Shown here one piece after another: positions 44,401-54,300 of a stretch of 64,000 nucleotides of DNA. The translations under genes and the position numbers were made by a program. Within the stretch, counting starts at the first letter, position 1, and every line of letters starts with the position of its first letter. The stretch spans positions 434,001-498,000 of the forward strand of contig JAKMXF010000177.1 in the NCBI GenBank assembly GCA_024704765.1, written 5' to 3'. This DNA is from Oopsacas minuta (Eukaryota; Porifera; Hexactinellida; Lyssacinosida; Leucopsacidae). The notes beneath the pieces are model-generated. The model did no database searches. It was not told the DNA's origin and saw only the letters and a program-made list of their open reading frames with translations.

Positions 44401-46244
44401 AGTTGTATCTCTTCTGTAAAGATTCTCTCATCTTCTGACATTATTATATAAAACTTACTCTCGGCCCATTTCCTAGCCCTTCCCTTACTCTGTGTGAATG
44501 AAATCAGAGATTTAACGCCATCAAATCGTATAACGACATCACAATCAGGATTATCAATACCCTCTTCGAGAACAGATGTGCTAACCAATAGGTGACAATT
44601 TCCATGTCTAAACTTGTCAATAATTCCATCTTGTTCATTCAGCCAATTCATACCGAATGGACCACTTTGTCCTACGATCTTCAGAGGAGAATACTTTTTG
44701 TTAATTGTTTGATCTTCTTTAAGAATGTTTGTCAGCATATGAGCCAGACGTCTGGTTTTGACAAATACTAATATTTTAGAACTTTTTGGTAATTCTGTGA
44801 GTATTGATAGAAGCTTTAACACCCGGGGAGACAATACTTTATCAGGTTTAAGGTCCTTGATTATGTCTAGGTTTTCTAGCATTTTGTGAGCATCTGTAAT
44901 TCCTAGCATTTCTGTAATCTCTAACACGTCACAGATTATCTTCATTGACTTAACATGTTGTTCTAGTAATATATCGTTATTCAATTCTAATTGATATAAC
45001 ATAGTGGATAATTGAATCCTGTTTTTGTTAAGTTTCCAATCTTCTTTAAAAATTAGTTCAACTTGAGAACGGTCATTAATTGCATCAGCTAGTCTGTACA
45101 ACTCTTTCTCTAGTTTTTCTAGATATTCACAAAGTGCCCAAACAGGCTTTTCAGTAATGATCTGTTTCTTTATCTTAGCGTCATCAATAGCATGTTTATC
45201 TAAAGATAGATTGTGACAGATAGGAGCATTGAAGAATACCTTCCTAAACTTGTCTAATAGCACTTTAGTATTCTCAGGATTACCTTTAGTAGAGGGAGGA
45301 GATGCAGTTAGACCCAATACCCTGGGACGAGGATTACAACCAGCGATCATTTCCAGCAAGATAACATAGTCATGAGATTTCGTAGCATGATGACACTCGT
45401 CAAATATCACCAAGCAGAATTTACTCACTCTAACCTCTCTCTCTAAAGCAAGGTAAGCACCAGCTGTTGATACTACGACATCGTAGAATCCTTGATTCAG
45501 TTGCATGCGTTTCAAGTTTGTATTGAATTCACTGGTGATAGGACAAGCTCTCAAGTGTGTGTCTGTGCTAATAGATTCTGCCTGCTGGAATACTAACGGA
45601 ATTCTGTCTACAATGAATAGCACCATCCTGGAAGGATTCAATGCCTTCATTCTAGCAGTAATGATACTAGCTACTAACGTTTTCCCGTAACCAGTGGGTA
45701 GAACTAATACAAGATCTCTCTGTAGAGCTTCTATATAAGCTGTGATCTGATAGTCCCTGGGTGTCACATCTGACATTATGATGTCATCATAATTGAAGTC
45801 TGATATATTTTCAGGGTTTGGCCAGTTGATGGAAACAGCTTTGGGGGTAGTTTTAGTTGGAACAGTCAAAATGTTAGTGAGTCCGGGGAAGCCATAAAAA
45901 TTATGAGGATACCGGATCTTTATTCCATTGTAAGGTGGGTTTGTATACAAATTGTGCCAGCGATCTTTCTTTTCTGATTTTTTCCCCAAGACAACTACTC
46001 CCTGGCCAAATGCCATTATGTCAGCGTGGTTAGGACCAAAGCAGTGCTTCGTGCCAATTTTAGAATTACAATATAAACATATTATAAAATATTGGCTGCG
46101 TTTATCGTTAATGAATTTAAACTTATCTTCGTAGAAAATAGACTCTTCGAATTTTATCATCAGTTCTACGAACTTATCTCGTTTTTGGAAGAAACACAGA
46201 TCATCAGCAGGGACCAAAGCTTTATGACAATGACCACAATTCAT
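38424..46244 (-). CDS. RLR-CTD-like + DECH helicase + RNA-dependent RNA polymerase + nucleotidyltransferase fusion
   Basis: One intronless frame of 2606 residues. The first ATG has an in-frame TAG 12 nt upstream, which supports the start. Domains in order: (1) residues 1-100, Cys3, Cys6, Cys56, Cys59 spaced as in the zinc-binding C-terminal domain of RIG-I-like receptors; (2) about 160-650, an RLR/Dicer-type helicase with LPTGYGKT (Lys188), DECHH (282-286), LTASP and QSKGRAR (from 585); (3) about 1060-1750, a cellular RdRP with IQIRLAGLKGVL, GVLEDGEVYI and catalytic GGGDLDGDEF (Asp1465, 1467, 1469); (4) about 1820-2110, a TUTase/non-canonical poly(A)-polymerase-type domain with AYGSVSKYL (Gly1860-Ser1861), SDLDV (Asp1872, 1874) and SVDITV (Asp1948); (5) about 2110-2606, unassigned. 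No PAZ or RNase III is present, so it is not Dicer. Likely role: small-RNA amplification or dsRNA synthesis from aberrant RNA. Domains 2-4 are firm; domain 1 is by motif spacing. Confidence 0.95.
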   Translation of the reverse strand: MNCGHCHKALVPADDLCFFQKRDKFVELMIKFEESIFYEDKFKFINDKRSQYFIICLYCNSKIGTKHCFGPNHADIMAFGQGVVVLGKKSEKKDRWHNLYTNPPYNGIKIRYPHNFYGFPGLTNILTVPTKTTPKAVSINWPNPENISDFNYDDIIMSDVTPRDYQITAYIEALQRDLVLVLPTGYGKTLVASIITARMKALNPSRMVLFIVDRIPLVFQQAESISTDTHLRACPITSEFNTNLKRMQLNQGFYDVVVSTAGAYLALEREVRVSKFCLVIFDECHHATKSHDYVILLEMIAGCNPRPRVLGLTASPPSTKGNPENTKVLLDKFRKVFFNAPICHNLSLDKHAIDDAKIKKQIITEKPVWALCEYLEKLEKELYRLADAINDRSQVELIFKEDWKLNKNRIQLSTMLYQLELNNDILLEQHVKSMKIICDVLEITEMLGITDAHKMLENLDIIKDLKPDKVLSPRVLKLLSILTELPKSSKILVFVKTRRLAHMLTNILKEDQTINKKYSPLKIVGQSGPFGMNWLNEQDGIIDKFRHGNCHLLVSTSVLEEGIDNPDCDVVIRFDGVKSLISFTQSKGRARKWAESKFYIIMSEDERIFTEEIQLHEKLVKKVLTNCYNDNKIPSATTETILSKLADIKQERSPRETDSSIQSSECVVEFYLTGSHQLFKLQDRIADFLFTKYFLKVKLIDLADNNSKWKSKHIFPPGDSLLVLGLQTLSPNIYQRYKLLTMEWGFIINKVSTGIWTRIILPRKSGQQINSKWPLQTISWGNFRDKQIFELMKTYKCDENGTFELFQERCIEISLPTSPQLIVIEIPLTSIHRFILANWTKDDVTLYIPLIHCPTIHTKCGKRLSCDECVYLTDFANSPVVGITLKYDKYNWSRLWTFLHFLAIFPVPVFESRVEIDTHTYEPVQCLMTHPLYLDYKPMQDTLWKLNVLKSCRDICIPQQTFSKILCDIHESNVKEIDDINLTLSQLLSRLSVGITYYFFDLYNTFNDILNSIRVHTHVDTSMSLSNNFRFIETAMVTPATVIPIQPFLAQCNRLYRMFPNERFLNLAFCEEHGEALKNSDVIHRVERILKSGIEIEGVSFYFLVCSGSQLRSKKAIFINIRGTDNVSDRIREIRHQLIGNSKIKNETKYLTRLGLFCTTDYPVCKINEQDTIMLQDLFATNGGNLTDGNGKILKSKAAEIFDAIKLKNNPTTDNTSAIQIRLAGLKGVLTIVDDTDTDLQSTNKQYSIMYRESMKKIEWTDSMLCIVKAGKYNRLFLNTQMLTLLTSLRDSSKLQWDPKPKLKLIFSHALEHNAMLFTDVNTANRQLISHLHNYPKETSKYFDILCEPYFISLLRCIYAHNVNNLSKRFHIPMENGCILMGIPDPIGVLEDGEVYITYEERPSDRLLIRRLTGRMLVYKNPCLHPGDLLTPTAVDKEELHNLHNVIVFPIKGTTSLPACSGGGDLDGDEFAIIWDEDLIPPQTATFPSLNYDQVLKEYTDSVGDSQQNVNKEITVLDANTTDIQDILAQSYCHVISNSLLGIISHYHVAISDMKPDGARDNLSIELAKLASLAVDAPKTNIFPVIPEKAKQLIREKGYPDFMEKTENVSYKSSKLLGEFYQQASAVCFGDINGWESLLSYYSGRNFNQKTPGNIAIDMFKIRGYEDYMKDASIRYFEYQNSIRAIMLSLGIETEAEVVLCLVLKCHPLLIADKSKIIRTLEAATTCLAEEFREKFYRGTTRSDYRSKAAAWYITAYQYQQQQTNDIIFLSFPWLVGEYLCEIVSIYQQPIPIGHNLHTGIGKSAREYISRNSDNIVNVVEGKINLLPKIHSAINKYAFHACRTDETCQVEDIFRIEAYGSVSKYLCELQSDLDVCVTLTEFGMDSIPQSEKFKTLEIAKKRKHLLKSFISPPLGHISSCKTEKFEGFPFLNCKVDSQDERCTEISVDITVESDGVLKAEYILGLYRKTEGVFFGFLWILIHWARHTGILKCRDSENNTCVVITAQFEALVLHIYNKMKCKQDQVVNNEIDSSLYSMLELLRRPSIDNMLGLMLEEFFWLGYKITSNDVHEIVYTWPIAGEPIHVIRESALRRISVLLFQAWHCLVFTRDITKLFERSQLELSFNKRFSSLLSNSLRTSTHFFENILSNNSGAFIHIDVRDRYIHLSAHGTAAAIHKLSNEVSQLESNTALTKSYKSTTSHYILEGSLALIMSNHCINPKVMLNTFDHGLCREHHYRNNKNVLVSAGENTFNNDWNTAGTIKIQSLLCNQLSHFPAKNAEMLKNLKFITRFGYFYVLEGFDSFQSIGSSINLNDFENCLLKGRNNRKFDSVEEDINLLAEYLKDLKIQSSPIQPVQEDPPTSIPPIEDPHGLTNRALGCGFCPGIKLANDIHKLSTKSIFMNSIQQCEFVQLDRCQVITWMVNIQVTLNRSVRIILDEQLQVIDVSESPLVWMLATIVADRKKLDPTKAHDVRLRTESSTPLEKHSGFYDMIFPDGINSPILTVDKKGSPTLTAHLKDKLILLKNYRKVEYYQFENTIAKLTTGIEYCTQNISVGREFCELSLYHNEEELKDAVKCNNDSHQIQTIVANAMKISLKLSETIYQNMN

Positions 46245-48990
46245 CGGAATAAGCTAGTGAGATAATTCATTGGTAAATGCATGTAAGTGAAAAGTGAGAA
46301 ATTACTGTATTTCGCTTTTAGTATATACTAGCAGAGGTATTGAAAGTCGAGTGCGGACTAGACTTTTCACTATATGACTAGCGGACGTCGCTGCGCGACT
46401 ACTTAGGGCCTCAAGTTAGCTTAAGATTTATTAAACAGTAACATTTCTTGATGCTTTTCGGCACTACGTGCCTCGGAGATAAATTTTGTGGAAATTTTCA
46501 AATTATGGCTTTATACACCCAATTACCCTGACTTGTTGAAACCTCAACTCTAGCTTGCTTTTGAATTACATAATAAGGTGTGAAAAATGTATTTTAGAAA
46601 AAGTCATTACCAAGGTGCAAATCTCCGACCCAAAAAGTAAAAACATACCAATTTTCATGAAATCTGACTGTTAGATTTCGCACGGCCGCAAGTCGAACAT
46701 CGTCCATGCCATTACTGCAGCCCAGGAGGAAGAAATTTTATTTGTCCGGCAATGGCCGCACCTACTGTACCCACTCCTCCGACCATGATTAGGGCCAGAT
46801 AGGAGCTGCACTAAAAACCTTGATATGTTTCATTTGTATTAATTAGTATTTTATAAAAATACAAAGGATTCTGAATTCAAATTGACCCAAAATTGTGATC
46901 TCAATAATTTATAATAGGATGCCCATGATTCAACCATATACAATAGTTCGAGCATAGATGGGGGCCTGGGCCATGGCCTATTCGGCACGCCTAAATACGG
47001 CCATGTACATGTCTACCAACGTCTAGGGATTGGGCTCCAGGCGTTCACTCAAGGGATTATCTAGGAGCGACGGACGCTCCTCTGGCGCATAATTTTTGAT
47101 GAAATTATATTTAGGAGCGTGAAAATTAAGGATCTTTCCCTATACCCAGAGGCGAATTAGCCCGGTGGGCTGGTTTGATTGGGGTCATAGTGTCTGCAGC
47201 AGACCCTAACAGGGGAATTTGTTTAAATCTCCATGTGAGTCCTAGTCTTTGTTTCGCCCATAACTGACAAACTTTGCCAAACATATCCCTGGACAAAAGG
47301 CTTGTATTCCCTACAAAGTGGATATTTCCCCTGGACATTTATAGAGAGGTCAAACCATAAATTTGCAATCGATCACTACGCTCGTTATACTAGATGAGAG
47401 AGAATGTGCTTTGAAGACGGACTTTTATGTAACTATGTGTACAGACTTTGGGCATTATATCGTGCGATCATTGATTGCACGATCACGATCTGTTTTTTAC
47501 GATCGGAGGATGATAGCTGATCATTTTTTCCCGAAAAATTTTGATCTTTTTAGGCCGACAGAATTTGAAAATTTGGGAATGTAGATCCCAAAATGTATAT
47601 AAAATCTATGTACTAATTTTCATGACAATCGGACTGGTAGATTTCGCATGGCCGCCCGGACGGAAGGACTGCCATAGGTAATAGGCATCTCCCTATATGA
47701 AGTGCTTATAAATTTCAGAAATGTGATCGGAAAAATGATCATGATTGTGATCGCGATCCTTTTTGGGTGCAAGGGATCAGAATCACGTCTCCTATCATTT
47801 TTATTGATCGATCGTGATCGTGATCATTAATTTGGTGATCGACTAATACCCTATATGTACTACATTATATTACGCATCACCTAACTTATTCGTCATATGT
47901 ATGGTTTGGTGTTCGCAAGAGCGTTGCACCATATTAAAATGAATGTATTTAGAGTCTATCAAGGTATATAATATACATTTGGAGCAACTTCGGATTTAGC
48001 GACACATCGTATATAATGACCTTTTTTGCCTTTCCAAATGAGTGTCGTTAAATCAGAACTTTACTGTACTAATTAAGTATTACACTAAATACTAAGTACG
48101 AAGTATTGTTGGAGTTTTATGAAGGCGGTCTACAAATAGAGAAAATAATAGTTAGTATGTTTATCTATTACTTTACAAGAAATACATCAAAATATTAATA
48201 GAATATATATTAATTCTGTCTCTGTATTATCCTTTATATAGTTATCAAAGAGTTTAGCATAGAATAGCATATAATAACTAGTGCATATTATGCCTGAGGA
48301 TATTAAAGGTAGGATTAATGAATGTTGAAATGGATTTCTTTATGTGGGTATTTAGGTAATAACCATATTCAATTTGAATATTAGTTAATCTACACAAAAG
48401 CAGATAAACATTACATACAATTATCAATATCTTACAAATATTTCGTATTAATCAACAGATAATAATACCACATAAGATTCGTTCAAATATGACCCAATTC
48501 TTATTTCACAGAATTAGGAAATTTACAAGAGTGTAATAATTTCACAATGAATGTGATCATCTTCGTTATATAACCGTTGGAGATAAGGTTTCAACTATGG
48601 GCATTTCCTGTAAACCTCTGGATTGTTGGGTACTACCAATATCTGTATTTATCGAGGTTGCTTGGTGCTTTCTATATCATCACAACAACCCCAAACAGCA
48701 AATGCAAGCTACACCTTTCACATATATTATCAGATAAAAAAACAACAAGTATATATTTGCAGATTACTTATTATCACTATTTTCAAAAAACCGATACTGA
48801 ATACACAAATGAAAACATATTTCCAGATAAACAATTAAACACCCTTCCTTGTACAAGTACATGAAGTAGCTGACATTGAACTATCAGGGTTTACTAGATA
48901 TATGAAAGATATATCATGAAAGATATACACAATGTACAAATGAATAAATAATAGAGCAAAACAAAGCTGTAATAAAGACTGAGTTACATT
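46245..48990. other. Intergenic between RdRP gene and ZYG11-like gene, repeat-rich
   Basis: Holds inverted R1 copies (46500-46830, 47600-47705), the GATCGTGATC repeat (47440-47860) that runs directly into an R1 copy, and a possible pogo/Tigger-type end (TTCGGATTTAGCGACA near 47990, with a related inverse TGTCGTTAAATCAGAAC near 48044). The RdRP gene promoter must lie here; I see no recognisable control element. Confidence 0.5.
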
Positions 48991-51369
48991 TCACAGTATA
49001 ACTCTCTGAGCACATTTCTTTGTTATATCATAAAGTAGAAGTATCTCAAATGCTAGAATGTGGTATTGAGTATCTTCTGGATAGGAGTTAGAAATTGTGC
49101 GAATTTTTTCTATTGGTTTTTCGCCTAAGAGTTTAATATAAATATCTGGCTGCTTGTATATTAAATTACATATCACCCAAAGAGCACAGAGAGCAACTCT
49201 AGCGTCTCTAGCATGAAGACAGTCTATTAACATTTCTAGCGTATCAAGATAATAGCTGCGAGGTGTCTTATAATCAATCTGGTGGATTGCTTCTACAGCT
49301 AAATCCAGTGCTTGCTCTCCCTTCTCTTCCCAATTCCACATCTCAGCACCTAGAGCATAGTAAGCTGGAATAGAGATAGCACAAGCTACAGCATCTTGAT
49401 GATACTTGTGTGGATTACTGAGTACAGCAAGTACAGGAGACAGCATTTGATAAGACACACTTGCTTTCTCATCCTTCAGACAAAACTCAGCTATATTCTC
49501 TAATGAGGCCATGACGAGATCTACAATTTCCAGCTTGTTTTCTGTTGAATATTCCTCTATTAACTTAACAAGCAGATCACTATGTAGCTTTTGGCTTAGC
49601 TCTAAACAATTAGGTAAAGAATGGTATGTTAAGCTCATGAGACCTGAACTAGCACGTTTGATATGGTCATCACTTTCCTTCTGATCAAACTTCAATGCAA
49701 TCAGTCTCATTAACGTCTTAATACCGCCTAACTTCTGACCAATGAAAGATTTTTGTTCGGGATCTTTGTGGATCACCAAGTTACAGAAGAGACGCAACAT
49801 TTCATTCAATAATTTATAAAGATGGTGATTTGGTGATAACAACAACCACGAGTAATCACACGACTTATGAATAACAGCGAATATGCATTTGCTAATAAAA
49901 TAATTCACATTAATCTGTAAATTAGAGTTATTTTGATCTGTGATTAAGAAGCAAATTGCCAAACACGTATTTGTAGCTAGATAAGCTCCACTTTGCTGCA
50001 AAATACTTTCTATGTTAATTTCATTAAATAAAGCAACGCAAGACTTCATAGTATGTGAAATTACTTCTGATGGGAGATCACGCTTTAGGAGTGCGTAGAG
50101 ACATGCAGTACATCTAAGTAGCATTGCTGTATCTGATTCAACACCAAGAGCATTGTTACATGCATATACATTAATGTATTGGTCTAGTGGATCTAAAATG
50201 AGACGAATAAGTTTAACAGTTGTATCAGTAGAAAAAGATAGTAGTTTGTTCACAATGAAATTGAAAATATCAGAGTATAGCAGAGCCATATAATCGTAAA
50301 CATGACAGTAATGCTGTACTGTAGTTAGTATCTGCTCTTCGTTAGCACTACCGGCGATCTCATTACAGTCTATACTCAAACTTTTCTTCAATTGTGTAAG
50401 AGGTGTGTGGTAAAGCCCGAAAAATATCAAACCATGACTCATATGCGATATCATTACATCCGGTACCTCATCAAGTGCCGACCATGCGGACAAATCTAGA
50501 TGAGTGAGAGTAGTAAACTTAGAGAGAGCTGTGTAGAACAGAATCAGATGGGAAATATCGACAGCATTAAAGTTAGTTACAGTATAGAGAATAAGTTCTC
50601 GTAGCTGTAGATTAGAGTACAGATCATTAGCTGAATTATAGTGTATCTCTAAGAGTGTCTTATAGTCACGTATTTCAAAAAATGAATCAGGGAAATTTGT
50701 GAAATGCAAATCTAGCGATCTCAAGTTTGGAAATGATTTTAAAGCGAAGCAAAGAATTTCTACGGGCACCAGTCCTTCAAAATCTAAAATATTTTCACCT
50801 AGGTCAAGATGTGTAAGATTAACAAAAGAATTCAAAGATGATATTCGTTGAAATTTCTGACAATTTCTAAGCTTCAGTATCTTTAAACTAACTGCAGTTC
50901 TATTGGGAAAAGATTGGAGGATGGAATCAGTGACAATAAAACAATCTGATAAATTAAGAGAGGTGAGCGCGAAGGTACACAGTTGTGAGAATCTGTCGAG
51001 GATATAAGGTTCATTCTGTATGGGGAGGGATACTTCAGAGAGAGAACAAAACGATATGGAAAATAATCTGTTAAAACATTCTTTCGGGACATTTTCATCA
51101 GCTATAAAATGACTTAATAGTTTGTCAGATATCCAGTGGGGAAGAAGTGGTTGATCTGATCCAGATTTCAACAAATTAGATTGAAAATAATTCAGAACTT
51201 GACTTATTGCATCATTTATCAACGTTACAGAGTTGATATTCTCACATTCACTGTAGCTACACTTAATAGAGCTAACTAGTGAAGAAATACAGCATTCGGA
51301 GAGAGATAACAAGCGTTGCTGATGAACAGAATAAGTATTATAAGTTCCTTCTTCAACAAACCAGTTCAT
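48991..51369 (-). CDS. ZYG11/ZER1-family substrate receptor of Cullin-2 E3 ligase
   Basis: ZYG11 and ZER1 proteins recruit substrates, including N-terminal glycine degrons, to CUL2-Elongin B/C-RBX1. Single exon, 792 residues from ATG 51369 (an earlier non-ATG extension is possible but not needed). Near the N-terminus SLSECCISSL (residues 22-31) fits the Elongin-C BC-box rule S/T-L-xxx-C-xxx-L exactly. LPHWISDKLL (about 76-85) fits the Cullin-2 box, in the same place as in human ZYG11B. Leucine-rich repeats follow (about 125-330; ALTSLNLSDC, LTHLDLGEN, LRSLDLHFTN, LTHLDLSAW). Armadillo-like helices extend to the C-terminus, with IPAYYALGAEMW and ALCALWVICNL. Length agrees with the family (about 740-790). 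Whether it is nearer ZYG11 or ZER1 cannot be told from motifs. Confidence 0.88.
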   Translation of the reverse strand: MNWFVEEGTYNTYSVHQQRLLSLSECCISSLVSSIKCSYSECENINSVTLINDAISQVLNYFQSNLLKSGSDQPLLPHWISDKLLSHFIADENVPKECFNRLFSISFCSLSEVSLPIQNEPYILDRFSQLCTFALTSLNLSDCFIVTDSILQSFPNRTAVSLKILKLRNCQKFQRISSLNSFVNLTHLDLGENILDFEGLVPVEILCFALKSFPNLRSLDLHFTNFPDSFFEIRDYKTLLEIHYNSANDLYSNLQLRELILYTVTNFNAVDISHLILFYTALSKFTTLTHLDLSAWSALDEVPDVMISHMSHGLIFFGLYHTPLTQLKKSLSIDCNEIAGSANEEQILTTVQHYCHVYDYMALLYSDIFNFIVNKLLSFSTDTTVKLIRLILDPLDQYINVYACNNALGVESDTAMLLRCTACLYALLKRDLPSEVISHTMKSCVALFNEINIESILQQSGAYLATNTCLAICFLITDQNNSNLQINVNYFISKCIFAVIHKSCDYSWLLLSPNHHLYKLLNEMLRLFCNLVIHKDPEQKSFIGQKLGGIKTLMRLIALKFDQKESDDHIKRASSGLMSLTYHSLPNCLELSQKLHSDLLVKLIEEYSTENKLEIVDLVMASLENIAEFCLKDEKASVSYQMLSPVLAVLSNPHKYHQDAVACAISIPAYYALGAEMWNWEEKGEQALDLAVEAIHQIDYKTPRSYYLDTLEMLIDCLHARDARVALCALWVICNLIYKQPDIYIKLLGEKPIEKIRTISNSYPEDTQYHILAFEILLLYDITKKCAQRVIL

Positions 51370-54300
51370 TTTAGATATTATTAATATAATCAACTTATAT
51401 TATAATAAATATTTATAGCATCGTCTACCTATTATGCAACTTGATAACTATAATTATGCATTATTGTTCTGTGATACAATACAGACAGTTGAAGTAAATT
51501 ATCTAATACAAGCTAAGCCAAGCACATTTACACTGTCGCAATATTTATAATTCTAGAAATTGAGTGATATCAACCTGTCTGAGGAATTATTTGTTACATT
51601 ACCGATAATTAGTAATTAGAGTATAGCCTACATCAGGTTAGAAATAGCTGAATCCTAACAAAAGCATAGTATCTTATCATCATATTTGATCGACCAAGTA
51701 TGTTATTACATAAAATTGAACTACTTTAGGTTTCTAGGACCGAAGAATCCATTACTATTACTTCATTTCACTTAAATTCAAATATAAAGAATTTGAGTGG
51801 AATCGTCATTGAAAATTGTGCTTGCATGAAATGCGATAACATACAGCCCAAAATGACCGGCCAAATGCTGGTTTAACCAGTATTTGTAGCTACAAATTAT
51901 ATTACGAAATTGAATATTGGAATAATTCTTGTAAATGATTCAAATTATTCACTCATTGTTATGTTAGAGTAATATTTTTCATATGTTTATATTTGGAAAT
52001 AAACCATAAAAATAGTGATAACCAGAATAGGGTCATATTTTCATAGAAGAGGAGTTATTCTCAGGACCCTAGGGTCCTAGCATTATTTCTGGGACCCTGT
52101 TTGAAACTAATCAAAATAAAAATACACTAGACTGATAATAAGTTTTTAAAATACAATAAATATAGGGTCCTTGGGTCCTAGATATAATTTTCCTTCATAG
52201 AAACTGTTATCATTACTTGTCTATATTATCAAACTTTACCTCATCGGGAGCCATTATATTCTATTGATTCTAAACTCGAGCTATATTTGACCAGTTAATT
52301 GCGGTATGAGAAATATACTAGGTTAACCGAAGAGTGTCGTCCCCATCATATATTCATTGCATTGTTCCTTGTGTGTTGAGAGGTAAAAACTACAAATTGA
52401 TTTATGAACAGAACGAATTCTGATTTTCTATTTTAGGTTCATATTCTCAATTTCAACTTTTGTGTCGGATATATTTGCATCATGATTGTGGATGGATATT
52501 AAAATTTTAGTATAAAAACATAATATATTTTATAGGCCAAGAATAACAGCGATTAAATGGTTCAGTGTGGCAAAATGGCGATTATGGGGTAATAGGTACT
52601 TACACTGAAGATATATGTTGAAATGTTGTCATATATAGTAAATCGACACTGTAGATTTCAAAAATGGCACTAGATTTTTAGTTCCACTTCTGGAAATGGG
52701 ACTATGACGTAATCTGTGGTATTTTGATATAATTAATAATTATGGTTGAAGAATAAATGAGTTCTAAATTTGTGAGTGTTTTATACCAGCTAGCACTAAT
52801 TATTGATAAACTTGAATAACAATGCGTATACTGAATTAATTGATGCATTGGATATTTCATAAAATAATACTAATGAATTAAAAATACAGAAATTATAAAA
52901 TGTTATAACGAAAATAAAATTTTTCTAAAATACATTTCATCCGAATGGATGTGCTCCATACACTTAATGTTAAGAAAAGTATAAGTGGACGGACGCCTTT
53001 GGGCGGGTCTAGAAATTATTGAAAATTAAATTTAGAATGATATACTATGCGAAATTACCAACTATTCAACTCGCAATTGTTTGCATTGTAAGATCGGGAT
53101 AAAAATAGACGGCTAAAAACGCTTGAGAATAAAAAATAAAGATTGAATTTGTTTTGCAAACGAAGTAAAGTGAATCACATAATGCATACGAATACTAATA
53201 AATGCCATTGAATTACTAAAAATCTTTGAATGCTGAAATATCACAAGGGTATTTGAAGGATCAATATTTGCGGTTTTCGGGTTTTCAAATTTCAAATTTT
53301 AGCCTAAGTTTGAGACTTTAGTTAGACATGTTATGAGTTCATTAAGTAACTAATAATCGCATGTTTCTAGGTTCGAAATATTGTAGAATCGAATGCACAC
53401 AAATTTTGGTAAATAGCGAGGTTAAATTTTCAGCTATTACCGCATAGGTCCGCACTGTGTGGTTTAGCTGATTATATTGAACCAAGTTATACCATCCCCT
53501 TTATTCGATTAACCAATCCCAGCCCGAGTTTCCCTGTTTAATAAAGTTTATATTACGACAATATACATTAATGTGATGGGTAATGCATTTGTGTATATTT
53601 ATAAGTTGATGTATAGTGAGAGCACATTTTGAAGACCCCTGAGCTAGAGCGTAATAAGTTGTGGTCTATGCTACAAATCTATAAGGTACTGTGACTACCG
53701 TCCTAGGCTATGATATGTTGTTGTATTTGTCATATACCTACTTCTACATTGTCATAATGTTGAACTAGTAGATATAGCATTCATATATTAAAATCAACTA
53801 CCAGGTGTATGCGTCTAAGGTTAATAGAATACTACTACGCTTCTCTTTGTAGGAACCAAAAGTGGCCAATCTAGCTCCTTTCGATCAAAATTTTATTTTA
53901 ATCGCGAGATAATTGACATCAGATCTCCATAGTTGCTAGAAAATTATCCCCAGGCCCGTAAAATAATCATGTCCCTAGCTATTGTCCCGGGTACAATTAA
54001 TAAGGCAGCAGTTTTGACTTTTGATACGGTTACCAAGGGCACAGAACTTCTAACAACTCCAGGAAGGGCTCACTAATTTGTATTAGCTCTTTCAGGCTGT
54101 AACCAAACGAGGGGAGCTAAAGCCCCCCCAGCCCCCAAAAAACACCACTGATAAGTTACTGGGTATATGAGAAGCAAAAACTGGGTAGGCTTTGTAACCT
54201 GGGAGGAAATCTATAAGGGGCATATAAAGGCACCTGGAACAACAATGAGGTAGCTGTAAATCACTAGTAGTCTATGAATGACGCTGACACTACATCTTCT

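Noticed and set aside
38424-46244. Could be a Dicer
   Set aside because: The helicase is Dicer/RLR-like, but no PAZ or RNase III motifs occur anywhere in the frame; the polymerase DLDGD motif and nucleotidyltransferase motifs define it instead.
38424-46244. Horizontal transfer of the intronless RdRP gene
   Set aside because: Absence of introns is not special here: WDR81, MFSD8 and the ZYG11-like gene are intronless too, and base composition looks like the surroundings. A phylogeny would be needed.
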